A stretch of DNA of 64,000 nucleotides from Lophius americanus. Taxonomy: Eukaryota > Chordata > Actinopteri > Lophiiformes > Lophiidae. The stretch covers positions 1,444,501 through 1,508,500 of the forward strand of contig JBBDHG010000110.1 in assembly GCA_037951165.1 (NCBI GenBank), given 5' to 3'. Below the pieces are notes generated by a model. It worked only from the letters and a program-made list of their open reading frames with translations. It did no database searches and was not told where the DNA came from. Of the stretch, positions 37,172 to 48,048 are shown in pieces (the stretch's first letter is position 1; each line of letters opens with the position of its first letter). A program made the translations under genes and the position numbers.

Positions 37172-38084
37172 CATGTAAACAGTTTTAAATGATGTAGTTG
37201 GATATATACACAGCCCTTCTTGACAAGCACACCTGCGCTGTCAATGCTCTTCCAGACGTTGCTATTCGTGATATATCCGGTCCACTGGACTTTTTGTGTT
37301 TCGTGTAGGCATCCCATTAATTATGCGTATCCATGGCCAAATTCTCAGACCCACCCACTCACTCACTCATCATGAAGATAGGAAAATTACTTCTTCAATA
37401 CTTCTTCAAAACAATACTTCGTCATCACCCACAGCTCTATAGGTTCTCTGTGTTTGTGTGAGCGATCTCGGCCTCTCCCTCTGAATATCTGTATTCATAG
37501 ATGTATCTCTGATCCTGTCACTCCCTCTTTCTTCCTCTTTTTTTCACTGACTCTCTGGCTGAATATGTCTCCAACTTTCTTCCTGCCATTAGTGCTTCTC
37601 TGCCCACAGCCATAGTCAACCTTTACGAGGCGGGTCTAGCCTGTCAGCTGCAGGCTACTGCCGTCAGGCCATGTGGAAAGACGCGCACACACTTACACAT
37701 ATATGCTTATATTCTCCTAAAGCCACACACACTGAACACAGACGTACATACTGTATACACCAATATGCAAAGAGTTGTGTGGGCCCAGAGTGAGAGCAGG
37801 CTATCCATAGGCCAGGATCTGTTTCCATTCAGACCTGCCTGTGTCCTTCCTGAGCCCCTGGGCTCCTGTGGCGGCATTGCTCCTGGGCCGCTGGGTCACA
37901 GCACTGCGAGTGAACAACAGTAAAGTGAATTGGTGTCAGAGTGCACGCACAAATTAATACAAATAGAAAAACTTCCTTGTGACACACATTTCTTTCACAC
38001 ACATAGCATAAACTGCATACACCCACGCACAGCTGAATCCCTTTTAAATAGTATCAACAGCTCAAGCTCTCTTGTTCTCTTTAA

Positions 38085-38139
38085 AAACCACACACGCACA
38101 GACATTCATAATCACAGACACTCACACAGACACACACAC
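38085..38139. repeat. CA-rich degenerate microsatellite
   Basis: ACACAC-type words mixed with CAGACA and TCAC; no perfect run longer than about five units. Confidence 0.8.
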
Positions 38140-39919
38140 CAGTAGAACACCTGTCGGGGCTGCGTGGCTCTCTCCAGGACACCTTCGAGTCATGAGCTCA
38201 TCGGAAAAGCAATTAAAGGCAGCGTAGGCCCTGCGCGCTGGCGTAATGTTTTGTTTTGCTACTTGGCTTCGAAATTAACCAAACCTGTCAGAAGTCATCT
38301 AGCTGACATGGGCTGGACTATATTTATTTATTTTCTGTTGGTAAAGCTGAACGCAGAGTCCCAGCGCTGCCTCACGTCCAACAATGAAGCGATTCTGAGA
38401 GGGTGATTAGCTGCCTTGGACGTGAATCCTTCCCCCCCTCTGTCTACCTGGGGGGTGGATGGTGACTGCCTCCCACCTCTCTCTTCCCGCTCTGATGGCG
38501 GGGTCATGGCCCTGTAGTCGGGAGGTTGTGCCCTCTGTAACCCCAATCAGGGCTTTGGTCTCCACTGTGGGACTTGGTTTTGAACTTGTACTGACCTAAC
38601 CGCTCCCAGTTTATTGAATTTCATGCTTGCTGTGACTGAACAAAAGCAGATTTAGCATTGATAAATGCCAATGTATAAATCATGACCTGATAAAAAAGAC
38701 AATATGAAGATTGAAAGAAAGATAGCGTTATGGGTGTCTATCAGTTCACTTGAGCTGTTGGCCCCGAAAAGAAGAGATTGACTAAAGAACCTAAACTGGG
38801 AGTAAAGGTTAGAAGACTTTTACGCATTTGGTCAGTCAGAGCCTCCGGCTTAAAGCAGTCTGATGTCAGGGAGCTGTAAAACAACACCAGCAGTCCTGTG
38901 CTCTCTTTTAACTCTACTGGTCTTAAGCCATAGAAGAAACAAAAAACACCTTTGACACTAATAGGTCCACTGTGGGTGAGTCAAGGTGAAGTACATCTTC
39001 ACATATGCCTGCACGTATATTCTGTGGTTGTGGCATCTTTTAAGTCCAGTTCTCGAGGAACCATTTAGGAAGGAAGAAAAACACCTCTGTTATCATTGTC
39101 ATCACGTTCTGTAATTATCCACATGCCACCCTGTTCAAAAACAACAACAGCCTGCTGTCGAGGTCGCCCTCCAAGCATGGCAGGCTGTTACACAGTGCTG
39201 CACGCTTCAAAGGAGGTGTCACTCACATGCACTTATGTCAACATAGTGATGAAACAAGAAAACACGGTGTGGATGGTTAAGCCTTGCTCTTCAAAGTCTT
39301 AAAAGCCAGGTCAATTCACATGTTGTTTCTGTGTCTCTGTCAAACTGGCGCAGAGAGAGAAGATTGTTTGCTATGTTAATCTTAGAGAGAGCTTTCTGAG
39401 TGGTGTTGTGATGGATCAAAATGGTCGTGGTTGTCATTGACAGAAGCCAAAAAGACATGACCAATAGCCACAGGAGGATGACAGCTGCTGGCACTACACT
39501 AAAACACTGATGATAAACTGTCAGTTACTTCAGCTTATTTGGTTATTGAAGCAACCAGCCTATTCAACTTTAATGCTCTCAACAAGTCCCCGCCATTTAT
39601 CCTGATTCATGATGAGACTGTTTTGTTTGGATGAAATTGTACATGTGTGGTTTTTGTTTGCTCTCTTCTTTCATGGTAGTGAAGAGGCTTTGGCACTGCG
39701 GCACATCCACACAACTCTTCCTTAGATATTATTAAACCGCCTGCAGAGAATCCACTTCCCTGTCCCAAACTGACCACTTTCTGTTTTCTTTATGACTTCC
39801 ACACTGAGCATAGAATTAAAGGTTAAGCCTTAGAGGAACAGTTCATGCCAAAGCTCACTAAAAGTTTTTTGTTTTAGGCCACATCACATTTTCATGCATG
39901 GTTGGTTGTAGCGCTGACG

Positions 39920-40065
39920 ACAGAGGTTGGCTATTCGATATCCTTACTGCCCATGTAGTCTACATGTCAACGGGTCTTTGAGCAAGACATTGGCCCACTG
40001 GTCCTCCAGGATGGGTCAAATGCAGAGAACTAATTTCACAATGTTCTACTGTGTATAAAAAAAAG
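39920..40065 (+). mobile_element. tRNA-derived SINE, copy 3 (5'-degraded)
   Basis: This copy retains a weak box-B-like segment (GGTTGGCTATTCGATATCC), then GTCTTTGAGCAAGAC, GGATGGGTCAAATGCAGAG and AACTAATTTCACAATGTTCT, all matching the copy at 29991-30241. The box A end and part of the middle are missing or unrecognisable. It ends in an A-rich stretch instead of TTC units. Confidence 0.7.
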
Positions 40066-40329
40066 AGATAATATAAAGTATAGATTAATATTGTTTTTTT
40101 TGCTCAGTTTTTTTCTCCTTTATTTTTTTTTCATTTTTGCTCATTTATTTCAAGGGTCATTATATCCCTGAAAAGCCAGTGATATTATGAAACCGTCATC
40201 ACCGCCGTGGCATCCTTGTTCCCCGCCGCAGATCTTTCGCATTAAAGCTCAAAAACTCAAAAACTATTACATAAATCATTTTCAAATTTAAACCTGCATA
40301 TAGCCTAGAGCGAGGAAGAACTTTATGAT

Positions 40330-40800
40330 TTGGGGAAAGGTAATTCATAGATTACTGGGGGGAGCTTTACAACCAAGAGTTTTTGGGATATAATTTCTCG
40401 ATTTGCAATTTAGTTTGGTGCATATGAATCAACACACACCAACAGACATTGTATTTAACTCTGTAGGGCGTACTTAAAAAAGATGAAAAGAAACGTTTTT
40501 CAGACATAACTTCTAACCATATGTCCAATTTAGTCCAAATTTTGTGTGTTTGAATTGACTCGAGGAGATATATCTTGAACATATCACATTTTACTTGAAT
40601 AGTTGATATTTTTCACAGCAGGGGGGAATTTCTTTTCTTCCTTTTTTTAAACCAAAAACGCAGTTTTTTTAACCTCACATCACATTTTATTTGAGTTCAA
40701 TGAAGGATGATTGCTTGTACAGTGCAGTGGATTGGGGGCTTTTTAGGTATATACCAGTGCTGTTGTCGACGAGAGCATAAGGATAGTTTTAACTTAGTTG
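40330..40800 (+). repeat. Unclassified interspersed repeat, copy 3 (longest)
   Basis: This copy links the other two. Its middle (40523-40700) matches 22119-22300 and its 3' end (40707-40785) matches 5580-5660. It also carries CATAACTTCTAACCATATG, similar to the start of copy 1. No open frame of note. This is probably an old non-coding repeat or the tail of a larger element. Confidence 0.6.
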
Positions 40801-41289
40801 ATTTTCATGTCATTTTCACGTATACGTCTCCTCATAAACTGTGAACACAATGCAACAAAATTCCACAGGATGAACAGCTCGTCTAAGGCTGTACTGACTT
40901 TGACACGGACTAATACTAGGCACATACTGCAATGAAGCTGCTGTATTTGAGAGAGACATCTGCAAATGTGCATTTTATATCATATTATTTGCGCATTAAT
41001 TTCAGTAATAAATGTTAAATAAACAATCCATTTTCTAAGTTAATGATTTATTACTTTATGACTCATTGCTGCTGAATGTGCTTTGTCGTGTTCAGTGCCT
41101 CCTGTAGACCACAATTTAGGGTCAATTTATTGAACATATCTTCACTACTCAGCCCGTTCCAAGCCTTTTGGGCCCTATACCACTCATGCTGTTCAGGACT
41201 ATGATGAAACCACTTGAAGCAGGGCCCCAGCACTGCAGCCACAGCCAAAGCCTATTAAGCAGCCACACTGCGGTGTAGGAGTTCAAGCC

Positions 41290-41600
41290 ACAGGGCTGAG
41301 GTTATGAATCCTCGTCGGGAAGAGGGGGAGAGAGGTGGATGTATGATGGCGAGGAAGGGTGGAGGAATGGTTTCAGAAGGAAGGGTAAAGAGGGGTGAAA
41401 GATGAAGATTTTCACGGGTTCAAGGAAGGATGGAAGGTGGGGAAGTGACAGAGGGACTTGGACGGAGAGGAGATTTGGTCAAGGCAGGGTGGAGGAATGG
41501 AATAGAAAAGGAATCCTAAGGACTGTGGTAATGGTGGCAATGAAGTTTTGAGACGGACGGGAAATGGTGAGGAGACAGCGATGGTGGTGAAGGGATCTAA
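41290..41600. repeat. Purine-rich block with GGAGGAATGG words
   Basis: G/A-rich + strand sequence. AGGGTGGAGGAATGG occurs twice (about 41357 and 41486) and GGAAGG words recur throughout. It looks like an old, decayed minisatellite or simple polypurine tract. No gene. Confidence 0.65.
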
Positions 41601-42073
41601 AAAAAATACAAGAGGTCAACAAATGCACTTTATCCAGTGAAAAAGTTTACAGAGCGCTTTGAGCAGCCAATAGGACCACACAGACACTATTAATGACACG
41701 TGCGTAACCAGTATAACATCATACTGGTAATACACACACCACGTAGTTCTCACACACACAGGACACGCAAACAGTATATCTGACATTACTAACCACACAT
41801 TATTTTTCCCTATCGCTATGTGCTTTCAGTCATATACATTTACTTCACAACGCAAACACATACACACCCACTGGCTCACAGGCCACAAATCACTAAACCT
41901 TGTAAAATTGGAGCAAATTAGAGCTGTTTTATTTGAGTTGTTCTCAGGGAATAATGGAGGATGGAGTACCCTGCCAAACTTAAGAGCTGGTGTAACAGAA
42001 ATATGGGCAAGAGCGCAAGTACCACCTAATGTTTCTGCTTTTCGCAGAATGCATATGCTTAGCTGTGGGGTCA

Positions 42074-42153
42074 TGTTAGGGTTAAGGTTGAGCTTAGGGT
42101 TGCGGGTTAAGGTTACTATTAGGAGTCAGGGTTTAGGTTTGGTTATGCCTTGT
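42074..42153. repeat. Degenerate telomere-like GGTTAG/TTAGGG tract
   Basis: TTAGGGTT, TTAGGGTTGCGGGTTAAGG and GGGTTTAGGTT words recur over about 80 bp without a perfect hexamer run. Such GGTTA-rich tracts are common inside fish chromosomes and do not by themselves mean a former chromosome end. Confidence 0.65.
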
Positions 42154-43210
42154 AAGATGAGACATAGGTGAGTTTTGGTTTGAGCCCACATACCACCAGT
42201 ATGCATTAGTGCCTCTATGAGTGTGTCCAGGAAGTGGTTATTATATTTTGTCCATGCTTAAAAAGCACAAAAGTGTAATGCAATGCAACAAGCAGTCAGG
42301 ATTTGTATGAGTTGAAATACGCATACACATTTACGCATTTGAACTTCGACACACACATGATTTCAGGCCTCAGGGTCTGAAACAGAAGACCAGGGTCTTT
42401 TCCAAATCTCCATTAAACTGCTGAAAGTCCTTTTAGAGCTGAAACATCCTCCTATCGTCATGCTGGGACATTCCAACGCACGCCAGAGACCCTGTGCTAA
42501 TCCTGCCGGCATGGGAATCATTATTGATAGGATCCTAATGCATTACCTCAGGGCCTGCGTATTGTTGGTAAAGATTATTATTTAAGGGTAGACCTAAACT
42601 CAGAGAAAGACTCGAGTTTCATAGAAATTTATCAAAAGAAAATGTTATTCTTGGCTTAGTGTGATACCACTTTGAACAGTACAATTGAAACAAACTGTGC
42701 GCCTTGCCGCACTCCAACAAGCAGGCCTGATACCATCCAGCAGGCCACAATGACATATGTAAACTGACTGGGGTGAACGAACCTGACACTATCTGAGCAG
42801 ATTTGTCCTAAGTCACTCTCATTCATTTATTATTGTCGAGCATTGATTTCATTGGTCCATACCATGTATCTCCTACTTGCAGAAATGATTGCAGCTACAG
42901 CTTTGGGGCTTTTTGTGTGTGTTTGTGTGAGTTCAGCTTTCATTTCACTCAATAATTTGTTGTATCTTCTGATCTTAATGTTGTTGTGTTATCACTATCA
43001 ATTTTCTCAGTGTTTACAAGCAGGGTTTTATATTTTATTATAGATGACGGATGAAACGTGATCATTTCCTCTTAGCTTTTTCATGTGTTGAAAAACTGTC
43101 AATTTATCACAGCTTTAATTCTCTGACTTGTCACTGGTGCACTACTAAATTTCCAATTTCTCATCAGGTTTTGATGTTTTTTCTTTTGTTTGTGGTTTTG
43201 TGTTGTTCAG

Positions 43211-43320
43211 GTGGAGTCCTGTTAATCAGTATCCAGGGCATAGCTATGAATGTGGACCCAGTCTTTTGCACATGGCTGTTGTACCAACCTCACAGAGGGA
43301 GCAGCAGGCAGCAGCAACAG
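43211..43320 (+). CDS. vps13b: vps13b internal exon A (Golgi lipid-transfer protein)
   Basis: This 110-bp internal exon has an acceptor with a long T/G-rich tract ending ttgttcag|GTGG and a donor CAACAG|gtacat. The first two bases finish a codon begun in the preceding exon (xGT, probably Gly), 36 codons follow, and the exon ends in phase 0. It reads GVLLISIQGIAMNVDP, then VFCTWLLYQPHRGSSRQQQQ. I recognise this from vertebrate VPS13B, where the human protein has a closely similar ...VLLCSIQGLAVNIDPILYTWLIYQP... stretch (from memory, not aligned). VPS13B is a bridge-like lipid-transfer protein of about 4,000 residues at the Golgi; loss in humans causes Cohen syndrome. This part belongs to the N-terminal quarter, within the extended beta-sheet lipid groove. 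The exon ends in a short Gln run (CAG CAG CAA CAG) right at the donor. No stop codon lies in frame. Confidence 0.92.
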
Positions 43321-44399
43321 GTACATGTCTCTCTTTCATGTTCCCAGTCAAAAATATGTCGGGTCCCCTCTTTACCCTCTACGTCGAAAACCACATTTTT
43401 GAAGTTTCCCATGGTCAACAAGTAATTTGCATGAGTAAAGTGCTTGTTTTTATAAAGTAGCATTATCTACAGATGCAATATTTTTAAGTTGCTCTCGTTG
43501 AGAGCCTGAGGCAAATTAAAATGTCTCCCTCCTCCCTCACTCCTTTGCCTTCTCTTTCCCAGCTACCTTTTTCCATGTGCTCTGCTCCCTGTCTTCCATC
43601 CAGTCTCTCTCTATTTATTTGACAGGGGTCATGGTGATGGTTATGGACATTGAATGTTCTGTGCCCACACTGCACACACACGTACTCACATGCAGCCATG
43701 CTCAGTCTGATTGCCTGGGATATAGCCCAGGTTCAGACCATAAAGCCACATAAATATATATAGTACATGAAAGTATCATATTGTAATACTTTAAATGTTT
43801 TTTTTTTTCAACAAGTTGTTCTGTTTCATACCTCCTGGAGTTTGGAGGGGTGGACTGCATGCATGTGTGTGTGACAGACAAAGAGAGAGGGAGTTAATAG
43901 CACCAACCCCTTACTCTGGAGGTTGTTACTCTACAGCGGTAAACAGATGTTATGAGTTGAACTGTGTGTGTGGACACACTGCAGCATTCGTACAACTGTT
44001 AGGGTTAGTGCTCATGTGCATGTATGTGTTTCTGTGAGGCCATGTACTTCAGCTGCTGGTCAGGGCCACTTTTCAAAGACTGGCTAGTTTGGCAAGGCTA
44101 TCAGCTGAAGGCCAGACAACAGCCTGTGAAGGACAAAAGAGAGGACACAGTTGGCTCAGGATGGCAGGAAATGATGAAGGAGGATTTGCTTCAAACAGAA
44201 TACAAGACATTGAATGGCAGATTATAGAGGGATGCTGAAGGGTAGAAATTATCAGACAAATCGTAAAAAATGTAAATATATAGATAATAAATATAAGTAT
44301 TTGCGTACGATAGCGAAGACAGGTATGAAGGCAGGTGAAAGGAACATTTGGGGGGACAAATAAAGAACCATGGAACAAGATATAAGATGATTATGGAAC

Positions 44400-44600
44400 A
44401 GAGAAGAGACAGCAGGGAAAGGGATAGGCACTGACTGCATCTAGAATGTGCAGAGAAAGGAGAGGGAGGTTGAATTAAAAGTAAACTGAAACTACCAGAG
44501 TGAGCAGGAAACACAGAAGAAATTAGAGAAGTAGAGGGAGATGGTAGAGGAAATGGGTAATGAAGAGAAAGGGAATAGGAGTAAAAAAGAAAGTAGAGAG
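44400..44600. repeat. Purine-rich low-complexity block
   Basis: GA-rich sequence with AGAGAAGAGA, GGGAAAGGGA and AGTAGAGGGAGA words, no fixed unit. Antisense open frames of 60-107 codons over it are explained by the lack of stop codons in CT-rich sequence. Confidence 0.7.
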
Positions 44601-44998
44601 GTTAGCTCAGCATTAGCTCATAGTACACTATGTCATCCATTAGGAATGAGCGATGGCCATTGGGTAAGGTACATGTCAGCATTAAGTATTAAACTGCTGC
44701 CAAGCACATATCTTTCATGATTTATAGAAACGGAAACTTAAGTTATGTATAATTGTTAGTCACATGTTTTTACTTCCCATCTGTTTTTCCATTTTTATAT
44801 TATTGTTAAAGTGTTCAGAACAGTGTTTATGTTTTGGGTTGATGATACACTAAGCAGACCTTTAACAGACTTGAATATGATTTTTTAATCAACCCATTGG
44901 CCTACAATATTTAATTCACCCTATGATAAATCGTAAAAACCTATTATGGATTTGCCATCAGACTTCATTCAGTAGTTGTAAATACAAATATAATTTAG

Positions 44999-45038
44999 CG
45001 TGTGTTTGTGTGTGTATGTGTTTGCGTGTGTGTGTTTG
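44999..45038. repeat. GT-rich microsatellite, interrupted
   Basis: Short GT runs broken by TTT, TA and GC. Confidence 0.85.
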
Positions 45039-45684
45039 CCGCAGCATTTAGCAGCATGGGAGACTTCTCAAAAAACTCATTAGTCTGTCACTCTATTTTT
45101 TCAGTCGATGGTCCATTTTTCTGTTCTTTTGGATCCCTGCCACCCTTTCTCTCTTTGATTACATGAGGCTTTCTTTTCTTGATTATCCAAATCTTTAGAG
45201 ATTGTAAGAACACAATCACACTGAGACTTGCCTCAACAGGTGTACCTGCTTACAAAACATATTCAAGAGCAGGACAGCGACAGATGCACCTATAAGCCAT
45301 GTTGGACTACATCCGCTACGGAGTGATGATACGTGTTAGGGAAATAGCAGTGTGATTTATGCCTTGGGTTGAAAGGTTGATGATGTTTGTAAAGCGTTGA
45401 GAAACTTTGTGATGCACAGAAATGAAAGGAGTTTACACCAGGCATCAACACACAGGAAAACAATGGTTTTACTGGCAATGCATTTCTAGTATTTTATCTC
45501 TGTTTTATTGGCTGCTAAAGCTACCACTGTGATAGCTTTACCAACATAGAATTAAATTAAGATCTGCTCATATGACAACATACTCTTATCTAACAATTAC
45601 ATGAATGCATATTCAATGGGAATGTTTTGTTTTCAAGCATATGTACTTTCACATTTGCTCAGTCACGCTGAAATGTCTTTGCAG

Positions 45685-45817
45685 ACTCCAGCTTCAGTTC
45701 CTCTGACCAAGAGGAGAGAGGACGAGGTCTCAGTAGGAAGCACACCGCAGGTCAAACAGCCATCCAATCAGGTCTCAGACTACGCCAGCAGCCCCATCAA
45801 AACCAAGACAGTGACAG
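45685..45817 (+). CDS. vps13b: vps13b internal exon B (polar loop segment)
   Basis: This 133-bp exon starts after tgtctttgcag and ends at GTGACAG|gtaggt, a strong donor. It begins in phase 0, matching the phase-0 end of the exon 2.36 kb upstream, and ends in phase 1 with a lone G. The frame reads TPASVPLTKRREDEVSVGS followed by a Gln/Ser/Asn-rich linker and DYASSPIKTKTVT. The KRREDEVSVGS and YASSP(I/V)KTKTVT blocks match what I remember of vertebrate VPS13B (human ...RRKEDEVSIGS... and ...EYASSPVKTKTVT...). The composition (Ser, Thr, Lys, Gln, Pro) suggests a flexible loop projecting from the groove rather than a sheet strand; this is inference. A run-on reading to a stop at 45849 is intron and should not be annotated as protein. 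The upstream in-frame ATG at 45601 is also intronic. Confidence 0.93.
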
Positions 45818-48025
45818 GTAGGTTTGTTAAACCAAGCTTTGCTATATAGTTGATAATAAATATACTATCACAGTACAATACTTAGCACACAAAACTGACA
45901 ATACAAAGCACACAATACCATTACATTTAAAAGTGAAGTTTGTACTCCTAGAGGGAATCAATGTGGCCCCAAACTCAGAGCAATGTGCTCTCAGAATTAG
46001 TTTTAAGATTTTTGTGTGTAAATAAAAACTTCTGTGACATTTAGTGTTCTTAACTGCTACTGTTTCAAAGTTACATGTTGTGATATTTCGGTAGTACACT
46101 GACAACAATCTTCTGTGCTGTGTTTCCATGCAATGAATCCATGTTACTATGTTGTTACATAAAACATTGCAGTTTTTCTAACACCAGAGTGAACCCATTA
46201 CTCTGAGGACACCACATTTTCAGCCATGTCCTCTTCTGTTTTCCTCCTCTGGTAGTAATACTGTGGGCTCTGAATGCCCAGAATAGATGAGTGGCTTGGC
46301 TGTGTGGAGACTTTATCTTCGCTGGTTTTCCACTTTCTGGGACCCCCCTGCTAAGAGCAAAACTATACTGTGAACAAGCAAACACACTTATAAATCCACA
46401 GAATCCATGTACCAATTATCACACATTCACACATACAGGCATACTGGCAGGTGGGTTAAGAGATGTGCACACTTGCATATGCCACACACAGATACACACT
46501 CATGAAGCATTGTTGGTGTCTCCCCTTAGTTACTTTCCATAAATTTCTAAATAAATCCCATCTCTAAGTTGGAAACTCTGAACTCTTTGGATACTGATGG
46601 CGAAATTGTAGAAACAGAGAAGCGGAAGAGGGATATGCTGGACAAAAAGACTGTTCTGAACTTTGCCATGGATTGCTTGTTTATTTACCAGCCAACAAGT
46701 GTTCATAAGCTTTTGGGTGATTGTTGAAGATGGTGTCACAGGTGAGGAAGCAATTTAGTTTCTGTGTACAAATGTACAAGTGTACAAATGAACATGGGAA
46801 AAAAAGACTCTTGTAATGGAATTTACATTAGTGTAAGTGGGAAATCTGTCCACTCGACCTCAGAGATTTTCATGGTGTCATCATCACCAAAGCCTACCTG
46901 AAACATATACAGTATTCATTATACTCTTACCTGGGAGGATGGCTGATGTCAGGAGTCAGGAGCTGATCATGACACAACACAGAGCCTTACTCACTGCAGA
47001 ATTTTTTTTTTCATTTAATGCGTGTATGGAGTATTTATGAACCTAATACAACCCCCACCCCCCAGCCCCAATGTTCCCCTAACATGTATTTAATTAATGT
47101 GATCCAATGAGACGTCTTGGCTAGCTTCATGTAACCGAATTAGTTACAGAGTTTAAAAAGTGAATAAATAAATACGTAAAAATTTCTTCCCAGTCTTTAC
47201 TGTTTGATTCTCACAGTGTTTAGGTTCCAGGTCCTCTAAACACTTTAACGGTTGAAACTTTCTCTGCCAAAGCATCGAAATGACGAGACAGGAGAAATAA
47301 GCAAGTGGTTGTTTGTCTTTTTCTTCTCCTTATTTAAGTCCATGGGAAATGTGTTCCCACCAGGAGGGATGAATCCCTGTTTTGGGCTGAAGTCATCTTG
47401 TAGCTGTAAATAACATTGCATGTGCATGACGTTCCCTTATGTCAAGTATTTTGATAGGAAAAATGCTCCTTTGACATTTTAGATTCTAAAAAAAGTCCAT
47501 TAAGGCTATTTCTTTGCTTGCTTAAAAGCTCACAGCTGAAAGGTCACATGGTGTTTTCCTTTTGGTTTTCCCTCTCTTCCTCATTTCATTCAGTCTGCAC
47601 TAATGGCTTTTCCATACCAAAGTGTCTTTGCTTGCTTACATCTCAACAATATATTCTCTCATTGGGGGTCGTCAGTAAACAGTCATCTTGGCTCTGATAC
47701 AGCACACAAAGCTAAATCAAGCTGTGGCTTGTCAGCAACACTCAGCTGACAAGCGTACACTTGCTATCACAGTGAGCAGCCTCCTGTCCACCAGTGGTCT
47801 ATATCTGTGACTTTTGCCTGGATGTTTGATTGTTCTTCTTTTTTCCTGCCTTTTTGGACGGTTTTATGTCTGGCCAGCTATGTGCTTATCTTTATATTAT
47901 TATTCTTTTCATTTTTTTCTTTCCTTGGCTATTCTTTCTTGGCTGATGTCTGCATTTTGTTGTTCTATTCACAGGTGCTTGTAAATTATTGTAAACAAGG
48001 GGATTTCAGAATGAACCAAGGGCAA

Positions 48026-48048
48026 ATGCATGCATGCATGCATGCATT
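48026..48048. repeat. (GCAT)5 tetranucleotide repeat
   Basis: ATGCATGCATGC... self-complementary tetranucleotide repeat of about five units. Confidence 0.9.

Larger units (their letters stand above)
1..43210 (+). other. vps13b: vps13b intron upstream of exon A (5' end outside or unseen)
   Basis: I could not find the exon that precedes 43211. It should end in phase 1 and encode residues resembling ...IQVPQYIDYCHNSG of the human protein. No pair of splice sites bracketing such a frame was seen, so this whole span is treated as one long intron. Its recognisable contents are listed separately. I see nothing I can name in 1-3116, 4526-5284, 5691-5880, 6015-7000, 7090-9479, 9626-11758, 11985-14620, 15000-16025, 17050-17995, 18260-20985, 22311-25081, 25588-29990, 30242-33404, 33484-34735, 34870-36086, 36571-37080, 37172-39919 and 40801-42070, beyond AT-rich unique sequence, short simple repeats, pyrimidine-rich blocks and a few non-repetitive blocks discussed under findings. 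Confidence 0.6.
43321..45684 (+). other. vps13b: vps13b intron A-B, phase 0
   Basis: This 2,364-bp intron begins gtacat and ends ttgcag. It contains a CT-rich block near 43510-43620, a purine-rich block at about 44400-44600 and a short GT-rich repeat at about 44999-45038. No other coding segment or transposon was recognised. Antisense open frames at 44073-44514 come from the purine-rich composition and are not believed. Confidence 0.85.

Noticed and set aside
42074..42153. Former chromosome end or fusion point
   Set aside because: The TTAGGG-like units are degenerate and short; GGTTA-rich tracts are common in fish chromosome arms.
43051..43425. 124-codon frame across exon A
   Set aside because: The Met at 43051 is intronic. 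Only 43211-43320 is bracketed by splice sites and resembles VPS13B.
44191..44514. 107-codon antisense frame rich in Ser, Leu and Tyr
   Set aside because: It is produced by the complement of a purine-rich, stop-poor tract.
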